A stretch of 64,000 nt of DNA from CAZXEU01 sp965207385. Its GTDB lineage: Bacteria > Bacteroidota > Rhodothermia > Rhodothermales > Bin80. The stretch covers positions 434,001 through 498,000 of the forward strand of contig CBDBLZ010000021.1 in NCBI GenBank assembly GCA_965207385.1, written 5' to 3'. Shown piece after piece: positions 39,088-49,455 of the stretch (positions are counted from its first letter, which is position 1; each line of letters starts with the position of its first letter). A program made the position numbers and the translations under genes. A model generated the notes under the pieces. It did no database searches and was not told the origin of the DNA. It saw nothing but the letters and a program-made list of their open reading frames with translations.

Positions 39088-42000
39088 TCCGGCCGCACCA
39101 AGCGCACGCCGCCTCCCACCTCAAGCCCCAGCCCCGCCAGTGCATCTCCTCCGTCGTGCCTGAGGCCCGTCTCCACATACGGACGCAGGCCTCCGGGCAG
39201 CATCGCACTCCCCTGTAGCGCTCCCCGGATACGGGTCGCATCCACAACAGCTGCGGCCTCCTCTGCATTAGCGCGTGCCGCAAACGCGTCCGCCTCGTAC
39301 GTAAGCCGGCCTCTTTTTCCGCTTGCCAGCGTTCCCACGACACCTGCCGCCACGAGACGGGAGCTCAGGCTTGTTTCCAACGGGTCCGTTCCCGCAACCT
39401 CCGCCGAGCCCCGGCCGTAGCCCGCCAGTGCCCAGACGCTGTTTGCTCCCACCGCGTAGCTCACATACGGGTACGCGCCCACTTGTGCGGAACCCGTCTC
39501 TCCCTCTAGTGCATACGCCTCGAAGGTGCCCGCTCCGTGGCTGCGCGCCATCATGAACCCCGCCGTCAAGCCGCTACCCCATGCAAAGTCGGCGCCCAAG
39601 GCCGCCGTCGTGACGTCCGCGCTCAAAGAGAGAGCGCCGTCTCTGCCGCTGAGGCGCGTAAACGCCCCCCGGCCCCAGACGCTGAGAGCGCCCGATCGTG
39701 CCGCCAGGCGGCATCCCGAAAGTAGCTCCCCAGCCGAAGGGTCCCACTCAGGGTTCACGTGGCGAAAGTCGGCAAAACTCTGGCCCGCAGCAGAGAGGCA
39801 TGATGTCGACATCTCCCGCCAGCGGAACCGCTCGCCGAGCGCTTCCACCACGTGCGAGGCCGACGTACGCGCGAATCGCGCCAAATGCACCTCAAGCACC
39901 CCCTCTTCCACCGGCTCCTCCTCCACTATCGTTGCCTCCGCCACCGCATCCTCCAGCCGCGCGTGCGTCGCCGATTCCAGTACAAGCATAAACGTCTCCT
40001 GGCGCCAGTCGCGGCCGTCCTGCAGTATGGGCACACGTAACTCTTTCTCCAATTCACCCGGTGCGAAGACGAGCGTCCCTGCCGCCTCTGCGTAGTCCGA
40101 GCCCGCTTCGGCCGTGCCATCTACGGTCCGGTACGACGCCGTTACCACGTGCGCACTTGGCGCCGAGAGGCTGACTGTAAAGACTGCCACACCTCCACCT
40201 TCGCCTACCGTGATGTCCCCGATCCTCAGAAGCGGCACCCCGTCATTGTCCGTGATCGTGCCCGTGGCCAAGCCCCGGGCTATCACCGCATTTGTCGGTC
40301 GTGACAGCCGTACCTGAAACGTTTCCTCTTCCTCGTCAAGCGCATCGTCCTCAATGGAAACCGCCACCACGCCTTCCGTGCTGTTTGGCTCGAAGATCAC
40401 AATCCCCCGCGAGGACGTATAGTCCAGACCCGCCTCCGCCTCTACATCCGAAGTCGCGAACTGCACGCTGACCGCGCGCGAACTGCGCCGGCTTAGCCGC
40501 ACCGGAAGGCGCAGCATTCCCGCATCCTCGTCGGCGCGTCCGTCATAGATGCTGATCGTAAGGGGCTCGTCGTCGTCCGTTATCGTGCCCCGTCCCACTA
40601 CGTCGCCTATCTCCGCGTTCTCCGGAGCACTAAGGCGAACAAGGAAAGTCTCATTCTCCTCATCCACGTCGTCATCAAGGACCGGCACCCGGATCTGCTT
40701 TGCCAACTCGCCCGCCTCAAACGATAGCGTGCCCCTCGTCTCCTGATAGTCTTCGCCCGCCGTCGCTGTCTCGTCTTCGGTAGCATACCGGAGGCTTACC
40801 TCCAGAGAGGTCGGTGAACTCAGCCGCACCGTGAATACCGCCCCAACCTCCGATTCGCCTGCACTGACGTCATCGATACTGATAACCGGCACGGCATCGT
40901 CGTCCAGTATTGTGACGACGGACTCGCCCGCACCAAGAGACGCATTCACGGGCCCGGCAAGCCTCAGCACAAAGGTCTCATCCGGCTCTTCCAGATTGTC
41001 ATCCAGTATGGAAACCGAAATAGCGCGGTGCGTCTGCCCTGGCGCGAAGGTGAGCGTCCCCGAATTGGCCTCATAGTCCGCACCTGCCGAGGCCGTGCCA
41101 TCCGATGTTGAATACGAGGCCGATATTTCAAAGGCACTCGCCGCGCTCAGCGTAGCCGCAATGGCCACACTCCCCGCTCCCTCCAGGACTGTATATCCGC
41201 CCTGTACTGCCAGTACCGGCGGCGCATCGTTATCCAGAATCGTAGCCATAGCCTCCGCATTGCGGATCGCAGCATGCTGTGCGTCGGACAGTACTACTGC
41301 AAACGCTTCATCGGGCTCGTCCATGGAGTCATCCAGTATCACCACCTCTATCCGCTTCTCCGTTTCTCCCGGTTCAAATGCTATCCTGACTCCGGCAGCC
41401 TCGTAGTCCTCACCCTCCGTCGCCGTAATCGGCCGCGTGTCAAAGACCACGGCTACCGCCTCCGAGCTCGCGCGGTCCAGCTGTACTTCGAAGACCGCCG
41501 GTCCGGCGTCTTCACGCACGCTTGTCCCGTTTACGCTGAGGCCCGGGACATCGTCATCCAGGATGGTGCCTTGGCCCGTGCCATCGCTGATTTCGGCATT
41601 GGTTGCACCACTCAGGGTCACTGTAAACGTCTCAGTGTCCTCGGCTTGATCATCATCCAGGATCGCGACATCAATATTCGCGCTTGAAGTGCCGGCTGCA
41701 ATGGTAAGCTCACCGCTTGCCGACGTGTAGTCCTGGCCCGCTGTCGCGGTGCCGTCAGACATGGCATACATGACGGTTGTCAGTTGCGCCGCGTTTGCCC
41801 GGTTGAGCGTGACTTCAAAACGGGCCGACCCCGCGCTTTCCTCCACGGTCGCGTCGGAAATGGTCAGCTCATATGTATCATCATCCACAATCGTGGCCTC
41901 TCCTGAAGCATCTCCCAATGCGGCATTCGCCGCGCTCGTCAAGACGACCGCGAAAGTCTCATCCTCCTCCGTAATCGCATCGTCGATGATTTGCACACGG

Positions 42001-44000
42001 ATCTCCCTGCTCAATTCTCCGGTCGGAATTGTCAGTGCATTGGCCACAGGAACGTAGTCCTCCCCCGCGGTTGCCGTACCGTCCTCGCTTGCATACTGCA
42101 CCGTTACCGGAACCACATGCGCCGCAGTCAGGGATACTGAGAATACTGCCTCAGATGCGAACTCTTGCACGGCTGTATCGTCGATGCTGACGGCCGGCGC
42201 GTCGTCGTCCAGGATGGTGACGATTGCCTCGCTGCGCGAAAGATGCGCGCCTTCGGGGCTGTGCAGCGCGACCGAGAAGGTCTCCGCCCCTTCCACGAAC
42301 AAGTCATCGATGAGGCCAATCGCGATGACTCCCTCGGTGCTTCCGGCCGGGATGGCTAACACATCCGATTCCATTACGTAGTCCATGCCGGCCCGCGCCG
42401 TACCGTCTCCGGTTGCATACTGTACGCTCACGTCCTCCGTCGAGGCCGGACTCAGCACTACTCGCACGCGCGCAGTGCCCGCGTTCTCGCTCGCCGTTGC
42501 ATCTACGGGCCTCAGCGTCGGCTCCTGGTCATCGTCGATGATGGTTACTGCTGCTGTGCTGCGAACAATTCCGGCATCCCCTCTGGGATTTGTGAGACGT
42601 ACGTGAAAAACTTCCTCGGCTTCAACCAAGTCATCATCGATCACTGCCAACTCCACGCTCTTTCTGGTCTCTCCCGGCGCAAACACTACGGTGCCTGAGC
42701 CTGTCTCGTAGTCTGCGCCCGCTACCGCCGTACCGTCTTCCGTCGACCAGTCCACTGCGACCTCCGCACTTCTGGCCGGAAAAAGCGTCACGTCGACACT
42801 GGCCGTGCCGTCTCCTTCTGTCACTACGTCGGAGTCTGCAATTGCGAGCTCGGATAGCGAATCGTTGTCCCGAATGGTTACCGTGGCCGTGCCGGTTCCG
42901 ATTTCCGCATTGGTCGGCGAACTCAGCCGAACGGTAAAGCTCTCGTCACCTTCAACCAGGTCGTCCTCCAGAATAGGGATGCCGACGGTCTTCTCGACTT
43001 CTCCCGGGGCGAACACCACGGCCGTACTAACCGGCGTATAGTCGGCACGGGCGGTCGCGGAACCATCTGCGGTTGCAAACTGCACGCTTACTTCGCTGCT
43101 TGTTTGCGCGTCCAGTTGGACCCGCACCTGCGCCACACCAACGCTTTCCGGCACATCGGCACCCAGGACTCCTACCGTCACTGCCTCATCATCGTCCAGT
43201 ATTGTTACGGTTACCTCCGACTGATCCGGCAGCGTCACATTCGCGGCGCCAGTGAGATGAACGGCAAATTCCTCGTCCGGCTCATCGATGTCGTCATCAA
43301 TGATCGGCACTCTGATTCTTCTGATTTGCTGCCCCGCCGGGTATGTAAGCGTGCGCGAGCGGGCGGTGTAATCCGATCCTGCCAGCGCCGTGCCGTCAAC
43401 GGTCTCGTAGTCGATCGTAACTTCCTGGTTCAGCTCTTCGCAAAGCCTGACGGTTATGACTGCCGGCCCGTCATATTCCCATACACTGATTTCCGATTCC
43501 TCAATAAGCACCTGATCCGCCGTATCGTCATCCTCGATTGTGAGGGTACCATGTGCAAAGGTGCCAAATTCAAACTGCTCTTGCCCTCTCCTCGAATCGT
43601 AAATGTAGAAGTAGAAATTCTCATCCGGCTCTTTTCTGCAATCATCTATCAGTGGTACGTTAATCTGGTAGGAGGTCTGTCCGGGCCGGAACCTCATCGT
43701 TCCCGAAACCGGCTCGTAGTCCTCGTATTCGTTCGCGTCATTAGCGAAGTCGGCCGTGACGTAGTCCAGCGTAAACCCCCTGTGCAATTCTATCGTCTGG
43801 ATAGACACCGGAAAGAATCCTGCACCTTCTTTCTCAGAGGTGTCTTCGATCAAGATGGCATGCGGTATCCCATAGTTGGCGATCCATACCGGCCGATCCT
43901 GGTTGGGCCCCAGTGTAGCGTTGACCGGATTGGAGAGCCGGATGGTGAACCCCTCCCAGAACGGTTCCGTGTCCGGATCCGGCGTAAAGATTACTGGCAC
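39054..44000 (-). CDS. Giant Calx-beta repeat surface protein with C-terminal beta-barrel
   Basis: 1648-aa open frame. From the N-terminus it holds about 12 Calx-beta repeats of roughly 105 residues, each with the DGTATAGxDY core, a FAPGE strand and an ending like VTILDDD; these are calcium-binding adhesion-type domains. Residues after about 1330 form an autotransporter-like beta-barrel (SVWGRGAFTRLSG, LGADFAWGSGLTAGFMMA, AYPYVSYAVG, GRLTYEADAFAARAN, LRPYVETGLRHDGGDALAGLGLEVGGGVRL). The last about 12 residues are aberrant because of a frameshift near 39075, and the N-terminus lacks a signal peptide because of another near 43998. Probably a broken outer-membrane adhesin. Confidence 0.75.
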   Translation of the reverse strand: MPVIFTPDPDTEPFWEGFTIRLSNPVNATLGPNQDRPVWIANYGIPHAILIEDTSEKEGAGFFPVSIQTIELHRGFTLDYVTADFANDANEYEDYEPVSGTMRFRPGQTSYQINVPLIDDCRKEPDENFYFYIYDSRRGQEQFEFGTFAHGTLTIEDDDTADQVLIEESEISVWEYDGPAVITVRLCEELNQEVTIDYETVDGTALAGSDYTARSRTLTYPAGQQIRRIRVPIIDDDIDEPDEEFAVHLTGAANVTLPDQSEVTVTILDDDEAVTVGVLGADVPESVGVAQVRVQLDAQTSSEVSVQFATADGSATARADYTPVSTAVVFAPGEVEKTVGIPILEDDLVEGDESFTVRLSSPTNAEIGTGTATVTIRDNDSLSELAIADSDVVTEGDGTASVDVTLFPARSAEVAVDWSTEDGTAVAGADYETGSGTVVFAPGETRKSVELAVIDDDLVEAEEVFHVRLTNPRGDAGIVRSTAAVTIIDDDQEPTLRPVDATASENAGTARVRVVLSPASTEDVSVQYATGDGTARAGMDYVMESDVLAIPAGSTEGVIAIGLIDDLFVEGAETFSVALHSPEGAHLSRSEAIVTILDDDAPAVSIDDTAVQEFASEAVFSVSLTAAHVVPVTVQYASEDGTATAGEDYVPVANALTIPTGELSREIRVQIIDDAITEEDETFAVVLTSAANAALGDASGEATIVDDDTYELTISDATVEESAGSARFEVTLNRANAAQLTTVMYAMSDGTATAGQDYTSASGELTIAAGTSSANIDVAILDDDQAEDTETFTVTLSGATNAEISDGTGQGTILDDDVPGLSVNGTSVREDAGPAVFEVQLDRASSEAVAVVFDTRPITATEGEDYEAAGVRIAFEPGETEKRIEVVILDDSMDEPDEAFAVVLSDAQHAAIRNAEAMATILDNDAPPVLAVQGGYTVLEGAGSVAIAATLSAASAFEISASYSTSDGTASAGADYEANSGTLTFAPGQTHRAISVSILDDNLEEPDETFVLRLAGPVNASLGAGESVVTILDDDAVPVISIDDVSAGESEVGAVFTVRLSSPTSLEVSLRYATEDETATAGEDYQETRGTLSFEAGELAKQIRVPVLDDDVDEENETFLVRLSAPENAEIGDVVGRGTITDDDEPLTISIYDGRADEDAGMLRLPVRLSRRSSRAVSVQFATSDVEAEAGLDYTSSRGIVIFEPNSTEGVVAVSIEDDALDEEEETFQVRLSRPTNAVIARGLATGTITDNDGVPLLRIGDITVGEGGGVAVFTVSLSAPSAHVVTASYRTVDGTAEAGSDYAEAAGTLVFAPGELEKELRVPILQDGRDWRQETFMLVLESATHARLEDAVAEATIVEEEPVEEGVLEVHLARFARTSASHVVEALGERFRWREMSTSCLSAAGQSFADFRHVNPEWDPSAGELLSGCRLAARSGALSVWGRGAFTRLSGRDGALSLSADVTTAALGADFAWGSGLTAGFMMARSHGAGTFEAYALEGETGSAQVGAYPYVSYAVGANSVWALAGYGRGSAEVAGTDPLETSLSSRLVAAGVVGTLASGKRGRLTYEADAFAARANAEEAAAVVDATRIRGALQGSAMLPGGLRPYVETGLRHDGGDALAGLGLEVGGGVRLVRPECGRRAGCGRK

Positions 44001-44300
44001 AGATATCGTTTTACAGTTTCTCCCGGCATGAAAGTCAGCGTGCCGGAAGTTGCTATATAGTCCGCGCCCGCCTGCGCCGGCTGATATCCTCTGGGGTTGA
44101 ACCTGGTATCCAAGCCGCTCTGGGTTGCATAATCAACCGTGACGGTCTGGCTGCTGGTTTCGGACAACACTACGGTGCCCGCTGCGTAAACGTCCGTTTC
44201 ACTGACTATGCGACTTGGTTCGTCATTGTAGGCATAGTCGAACCCTACCTCGGGCGCACGACTGTCAGCCACTTCCGCAGGCGAGTGCTGATCGAGCTGG
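43991..44300 (-). pseudogene. N-terminal Calx-beta half-repeat of the giant protein, frameshifted
   Basis: This frame encodes SETDVYAAGTVVLSETSSQTVTVDYATQ and AGADYIATSGTLTFMPGETVKR, the first half of a Calx-beta repeat whose second half (SVPVIFTPDPDTEPFWEGF, RLSNPVNATLG) starts the 39054-44000 frame. One missing base around 43995-44005 explains the break. Upstream residues of the same frame (to 44653) do not look like a folded domain. Confidence 0.75.
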
Positions 44301-45155
44301 CGGAGCCCTGGCGGACGGCCAGACTGCCAAGACCGGTGCCATTCTGATGCGGCGACACCGTGCTTTGCAGAGCCTGGCTCCTTTCTGACAAGCCGGCTGG
44401 CCAATAGCTTTAGCCTTGCAAGAAATGGCGCCAGTGCCTTGACAGTTACAGCGAACCTCCACTCGGGTGCCTTCCCGGTGCCACGCTCGTGCGCGGCCGC
44501 CACCCTTTCCTGATATGAAGGGGTCCCGGTCAATGCAGCTGTAGCCGGCAAGACTCGGGGAGCATGCTGTTGTCTTGTCACCACCAAGCCCGATGCGCCT
44601 TCACCGGCTCCCGGCGCAAGTATCCACTGCAGGGGCCGGAACCGGAGCAGCATAGCCCCGAACTCGTGCCTCCTCGCCCCACGGGTCGACTATTTCATTT
44701 TGCAGACCGGCCTGCGCCTTCGCCAGCCCGGGCGATGCACGCGGATGAGACAGGTCGTGGTCGCCAAGCACCTGGGGTGGCAACTCGGACACCTCTGCCA
44801 ACGACGCTGGCCCCTGATCACAAATGCTTGAACCGCGAGCCTCCCGCCTTGAGGGTACGGCCGGACGAAGCGGCTTTGTCGTCTCCACAAAGCCCCCGGG
44901 CATGCCCCTTTCATGCCTGTTTGCGGTGCATTCAGAACCAGAATGGTCCCGCTCTGCCGTCAGCAATTGCCACTCCGCAATCTCTTCTATGTTGTCCGGG
45001 ATGTTCCCACCCTTCGCGCACGCCAAATCGAGAGTCCATTGAGGCTCTGAGCTGCTCTGGGCTACCGCTGGGCAGCAATATTTTCCCGCAAGAAACAGGA
45101 GAGCAAATAGACACGGCGCTAGCCTAGCGATACCGCGTTGCCTGCCGTGCACATG
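44301..45155 (-). pseudogene. Scrambled 5' region of the giant Calx-beta gene, with signal peptide
   Basis: Frame ending at 44601 contains a convincing signal peptide (GIARLAPCLFALLFLAGKYCCPAVAQ) starting from a GTG near 45153 and a short mature start (SSSEPQWTLDLACAKGGN). After about 50 residues the sequence loses protein-like character, and the following 500 bp switch frame before the first Calx-beta half-repeat. Reads as the decayed N-terminus of the surface protein. Confidence 0.5.
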
Positions 45156-46251
45156 CTTAGACGTTACTCCCCGTTGTATGCGCGTGTCCGCTGAAGCCTC
45201 TGGCAATATGAAAGGCGGATTTTCTTCGAAGACTTCCCACGGCAGCGCTGCCAAGCGTGTCCGGGATAGATATTGGAGCACTGGGGCTTCACTTGTCCGG
45301 GAGATTGCATTGAGGGCAAGGCTCGCGAGCCCGCCCTCTGTCGCCGTCAGGTCCTCGCACGATTCCTCCGGGCTCCGATCTTCAAAGTGCGCTTGAACCG
45401 AGGCAGTGGCGTCCATTCGGCTGGACGGATCTTTGGCGGTAAGTCGACTGGTTCGGCTTCCTGCTCTTGGTGTGCTTTGCTCCGGTAGCCTGACAAGGCT
45501 TCGATGCAGAGCGAGAGGCGGATCTGTAACGGCATGCCCAAGGAACGCTCGCTGCCGGACCTCCCACCCGTGCACACGTCGCGTTCCGGGACCGGCGTTG
45601 CGAGAATGGCGAACCCATCGCTCAGCGTTCCTCGCGAGCAGGGAAATGCGCTGGCATGGATGCCACCCTTGCGTACGATAATTCTGCCAAGGCGCCTGCG
45701 CATCCTCAATATTGATGACAATGGGCGGGGATTGGGGCTCTTCCACCCAGCTTAGCGGGGGTTACGGGCAGGCCAGGGAGCATCGCCAGGCGTGGCGCCT
45801 CGGGAGCAATACCAAAAGAGACGTGCCGGGCAGCAGCCCCTTTACTTGATCGAGCTGAAGTCCCCTAGTGATTCCAGCTGCCTTTGGCGTCCCGCGCAGC
45901 CGGATTTGTCTTCATCGATGGACATGAGCAGATAGCGCCAGAAGGAACCTCACGGTCAGAAGGTAGACTGAATAAGCGCCGTTGTGCCCGGCCCAGGCCG
46001 CGGCTCGTCGCTGGAGAGATCATTACAGAACAATGTGGCGCCTGCTGCAATGATTGACCGGATAGTCGGACTTTCCTTCAGTCCGCTGCGCTGATGCTCG
46101 GCCAGGATTCTCCTTCCGCCTGCACGCTCGCACAAGCAAATTGGAGGCTGCGATGCGTAGCAGCTAGGGCGGAGCCTGCCGCGGAAGTCACATGAATTGG
46201 AGGACTGCGGGCGCCAGCGGAGGGGGAGTGCTCCCCATGCCGCTCATCGCT
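45156..46251. other. 1.1-kb interval without a supported gene
   Basis: Open frames are present on both strands (minus to 45746, plus 45406-45755), but their products are Arg/Ser/Pro-rich with no domain. No RNA gene, long repeat or clear terminator was found. It separates the broken surface gene from the LuxR regulator. Confidence 0.45.
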
Positions 46252-47394
46252 TCAACTCGAGGCGGCCGAGATCGAGAGCACAAGCCGCACCAGGTCCACT
46301 TGCCGTGTTATGCCGTGCTTGTGGAAGATGTGGCGCACATGCGTACGGATGGTGCTTATCCTGCGTCCTGTTGACTCCGCGATTTCACGGACGCTCTTCC
46401 CGGTGGCCAGCATTACTGCAACGCGCGCCTCCGCCTGCGTAAGGCCAAGACCCTCGGCCACCAGATTCGGATCGATCGCGGCAGAGCTCTCCGAATCCAC
46501 AACCAGTACGAGTGCAGCGACAGGCCAGGGGCTCAGATCCTCCTCATGCCGTCTAACGGGGGTGATATGCAGCGCGAGCGGCTTGCCGCGCGGCGGACGC
46601 CTGAGCACTATCGAACCGCCTATGCCCTGACGGCCAAGCGGCGGCAAGGCGCGCGACAACAAGTCCTGGAGAGCGTTATTGTCCGCACGGGAGCGGCTGA
46701 ACAGGAAGCCTCCGGCATCGAACAGCCCATCGCCGGCTCTAAGCAGCTTCCGTGCCGCATCGCTCGCATCCACGATTTTGCCCCGCCAGTCCAGCTGGAT
46801 GACGCCCAGCCCGGAGTTGCCAAGCAGCGCCACGAGGGATGTGCCCAGTGCACCAACACTGGTCAGTACCTGTCGAACGGTAACATATTGTCGAATATGC
46901 GGAAGCAGACGCTGGACCAATCCGACCTGTGAGGAGGTCCACCTGTCCCGGCCCGCAGAATCGTGGATGCAGAAGACGATACGAGAGCGACGGGGTCCAT
47001 CCAGGCGAGCGATGAGACTGTTGCCGCAGTCGTTGGGCAACAGGTACTCGTTGTAGGTTGCGGAAGTCTTGAGCTCCCTGTCCGTGTATAGATCTGTAAC
47101 GTGAACCGGACGGCTGTCCGGCAGGCGCCGAATGCGCGGGACACGTTCGTCGTGTGGATAGTAGACATCAAAGTACTCGCGGTCCAGCTCTTCACAGTGT
47201 TCGCCTCGGCTGAAGCGCCGGGCTAAGAAGATCTGCACGCCACGCTCAGCATCCTCGGCACCAAACACCACGGCAGTGCTGCTTGCCTGTACGCGGTCCT
47301 CAATGAGACGGCAGGCCGCCGGCCAGTACGCATCGTCCAGCGTGGCCCGGTGCATCAACGCAAGGATTTCGTCGAATGCGGCCCGTTGACTCAT
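46252..47394 (-). CDS. LuxR-family transcriptional regulator
   Basis: 380 aa from the ATG at 47394. The C-terminal LuxR/GerE helix-turn-helix is clear: LTQAEARVAVMLATGKSVREIAE, then GRRISTIRTHVRHIFHKHGI. The N-terminal 300 residues have a PAS/GAF-like mix (VIQLDWRGKIVDASDAARKLL) and probably sense a ligand. An upstream in-frame Met at 47463 would overlap the P450 gene by 53 bp; the 47394 start leaves a 16-bp gap and fits better. Likely co-transcribed with the P450 and perhaps controlling it. Confidence 0.85.
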   Translation of the reverse strand: MSQRAAFDEILALMHRATLDDAYWPAACRLIEDRVQASSTAVVFGAEDAERGVQIFLARRFSRGEHCEELDREYFDVYYPHDERVPRIRRLPDSRPVHVTDLYTDRELKTSATYNEYLLPNDCGNSLIARLDGPRRSRIVFCIHDSAGRDRWTSSQVGLVQRLLPHIRQYVTVRQVLTSVGALGTSLVALLGNSGLGVIQLDWRGKIVDASDAARKLLRAGDGLFDAGGFLFSRSRADNNALQDLLSRALPPLGRQGIGGSIVLRRPPRGKPLALHITPVRRHEEDLSPWPVAALVLVVDSESSAAIDPNLVAEGLGLTQAEARVAVMLATGKSVREIAESTGRRISTIRTHVRHIFHKHGITRQVDLVRLVLSISAASS

Positions 47395-47410
47395 GCCAGA
47401 TGTCGGCTCG

Positions 47411-48742
47411 TCAGGCTCGGATACAGGACAAAGGTAGGGATTGAAGGCCTCGAAGCACAACACCCTTGCGAAACCTGGGTGCCTTGCCCGACAATCTTAT
47501 CGAACTAAAGCGGCTGAGCAGCATCTCCAAGGCGATGCGTCCTTCGAGCCGTGCCAGCGGCGCGCCGAGACAATAGTGGATACCTCGCCCGAACGAAATA
47601 TGTGAACCCTGGCTGCGACCGACATCAAGACAGTCCGGATTCTCGAACGCGGCCGGATCCCGGTTGGCAGCGCCAAGCAGCAGCACGATGTTGTCGCGCT
47701 TGCGAACCGGAAAACCATTCACCTCGCAGTCCGCGAGGACGCGCCTGAAGTTGGTCTGGGTCGGAGAGTCGTACCGAATCAGCTCCTCCACGGCAGACGG
47801 GATCAGCCGGGGGTCCTCTCGGAGCCGCTGGAGCTGGTCCGGATGGCGCAGCAGGGCCAACACCCCGTTGCCGATCAGATTCGACGTGGTCTCCGTCCCG
47901 GCGCTGAGAAGCAGCCGCAGCATATTCAGCACTTCCCGGTCGCTCAACTGCGTGCCTTCGGCCTGCGCCGCAGCCAGCGTGCTGACTATGTCCTGACGCG
48001 GCGCGGCGCGGCGCTCTTCGATTACGGGTCGGAAATAGGCGTCGAACTCGCGCGAGGCAACGCCTCCGGCCTTGCGTTCACGGCGACTGATCGTCGGCTC
48101 CAGCAGGCGCCCGCGCCGCGCCGACCACTCGTTGAACCGGGCTCTGTCCCTTGCAGGAACTCCCAGCATTTCGGCAATGACGATTACGGGGAGCGGCCGG
48201 GCGACCGCCTCCATGAGATCAAATCCGGTTGGATCGCCTATGCTATCCAGCAGGCCCGACATGGTCCTGCGGACAAGGGGCTCGAGCGCATTGATTGCCT
48301 GCGTGCTGAAGGCCTTGCCGACAAGTGCTCGCAAGCGAGTGTGATCGGGAGGATCCAGGAACAGCAACGTATATTCGCTCGGCGGCAGCATGGCCAGATG
48401 CCGCCGTGTCAGGGTACCCTTGCGCGGGTCATTGCCGAAGTGCCGATGGTCGCGCAGGATGGCATCCACGTCGGCATAGCGCGCAAAAACCCAACCCTTC
48501 AGCAGCCAGCTTCGATGCACCGGGGCCCGCGTGCGTAGAGCCGCATAGCCGGGATAGGGGTCCTGAACCATCCGTGCCGACAGCGGATTGTACGCTACGC
48601 CACTTCTCAGGCGATCCCGCAAAACCATCGTGCTGATGACCGACGCCTGGATCGCATCGCGAGCAGAGTAGGCCGTCTCCCGTACTGAGCTGGCAAGCGA
48701 ACGTCGTCGGGACACTCGCCTGGAAGAGACTGGGAGATTCAT
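47411..48742 (-). CDS. Cytochrome P450
   Basis: 443-aa soluble bacterial P450 (CYP) monooxygenase. The I-helix reads LLSAGTETTSN, the K-helix ExxR is in AVEELIRYDSP, and the haem loop is FGRGIHYCLGAPLAR with the Cys thiolate ligand at about residue 390. About 45 residues precede the usual N-terminus and show no membrane anchor. No ferredoxin or reductase gene lies nearby. The gene is followed 16 bp later by the LuxR regulator and is divergent from the recombinase remnant. Substrate unknown. Confidence 0.92.
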   Translation of the reverse strand: MNLPVSSRRVSRRRSLASSVRETAYSARDAIQASVISTMVLRDRLRSGVAYNPLSARMVQDPYPGYAALRTRAPVHRSWLLKGWVFARYADVDAILRDHRHFGNDPRKGTLTRRHLAMLPPSEYTLLFLDPPDHTRLRALVGKAFSTQAINALEPLVRRTMSGLLDSIGDPTGFDLMEAVARPLPVIVIAEMLGVPARDRARFNEWSARRGRLLEPTISRRERKAGGVASREFDAYFRPVIEERRAAPRQDIVSTLAAAQAEGTQLSDREVLNMLRLLLSAGTETTSNLIGNGVLALLRHPDQLQRLREDPRLIPSAVEELIRYDSPTQTNFRRVLADCEVNGFPVRKRDNIVLLLGAANRDPAAFENPDCLDVGRSQGSHISFGRGIHYCLGAPLARLEGRIALEMLLSRFSSIRLSGKAPRFRKGVVLRGLQSLPLSCIRA

Positions 48743-48784
48743 GACGAGACGACCGGTCTGAGTCCAGACAGGTTTACCCCGTCG

Positions 48785-49396
48785 TTGCTCGCGTTGGTTC
48801 CTAGCCTGCTTACCCAGCCGTCTCTTTGCCAGGGTAAGGAATTGATAGTCCGGAGAGGATGTTCACTGGACTTGGATGCGCAGGATCCGGTCGTCGAGCC
48901 ATGGAATGTGCAGAAGCTGGACATTGCCCTAATCCGCGTAATGCGCGATGCTCTGCTTCGCCGCAGCGAGGCGGAAGCGCTGGTGTGGGCAGACGTCCGC
49001 GTGGAGCCGGACGGCAGCGGAAGGCTGACGCTTGCCATGCCCACCAAGACGGACCAGGAGGCCGCCGAGCCGCACACGGCCTATCGCGCGCGCGCCACTG
49101 TGGCCGCGCTTACGCGCCTGTGGACGCCGTATCACACTCCGGACATGCCGCTTTTCGGGATCCGCGCGCGCCAGATATCACAACCCATACCAGCGGCCGC
49201 GCGTGCTGCCGGGCTCGTCGATAAGTACTCCGGACACAGCGGATGCACGGGAGCGGCCCACAGCTTGGCCGAGCGCGGTGCCAGTCTGGTCGAGCTGCAG
49301 CAGGCCGGCCGCTGGAAATCACCGTCCATGCTGGCTACCTATGCCCGGAGCGCAAGGGCCGGGAAGAATGCCGTGGCGAGGCTGTTGGAGAGTTAG
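48785..49396 (+). pseudogene. Tyrosine recombinase/phage integrase remnant
   Basis: 203-aa open frame matching the C-terminal catalytic domain of tyrosine recombinases: box I Arg in DALLRRSEAEALVWADV, DGSGRLTLAMPTKTDQE strand pair, AARAAGLVDKYSGHSG, and the terminal QAGRWKSPSMLATYARSA carrying the Tyr nucleophile. Two defects suggest inactivity: the HxxR motif reads HSGC, so the second catalytic Arg is Cys, and the N-terminal SAM-like DNA-binding domain is missing. It marks one side of the accessory region to about 60.5 kb. Confidence 0.75.
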
Positions 49397-49455
49397 AGGG
49401 CGAGTCTAGTTCTACACCCTAGCGCTTGGAAAGTAAGCGTGCGGCGAAGTACACA

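Noticed and set aside
43104..44060. 318-aa plus-strand frame opposite the Calx-beta gene
   Set aside because: It is antisense to clear repeats, and its openness follows from their codon pattern.
44601..45746. 381-aa minus-strand frame taken as one protein
   Set aside because: Only the middle (signal peptide near 45.1 kb) is protein-like; the first half lacks any fold pattern, and the last third is out of register with the Calx-beta gene.
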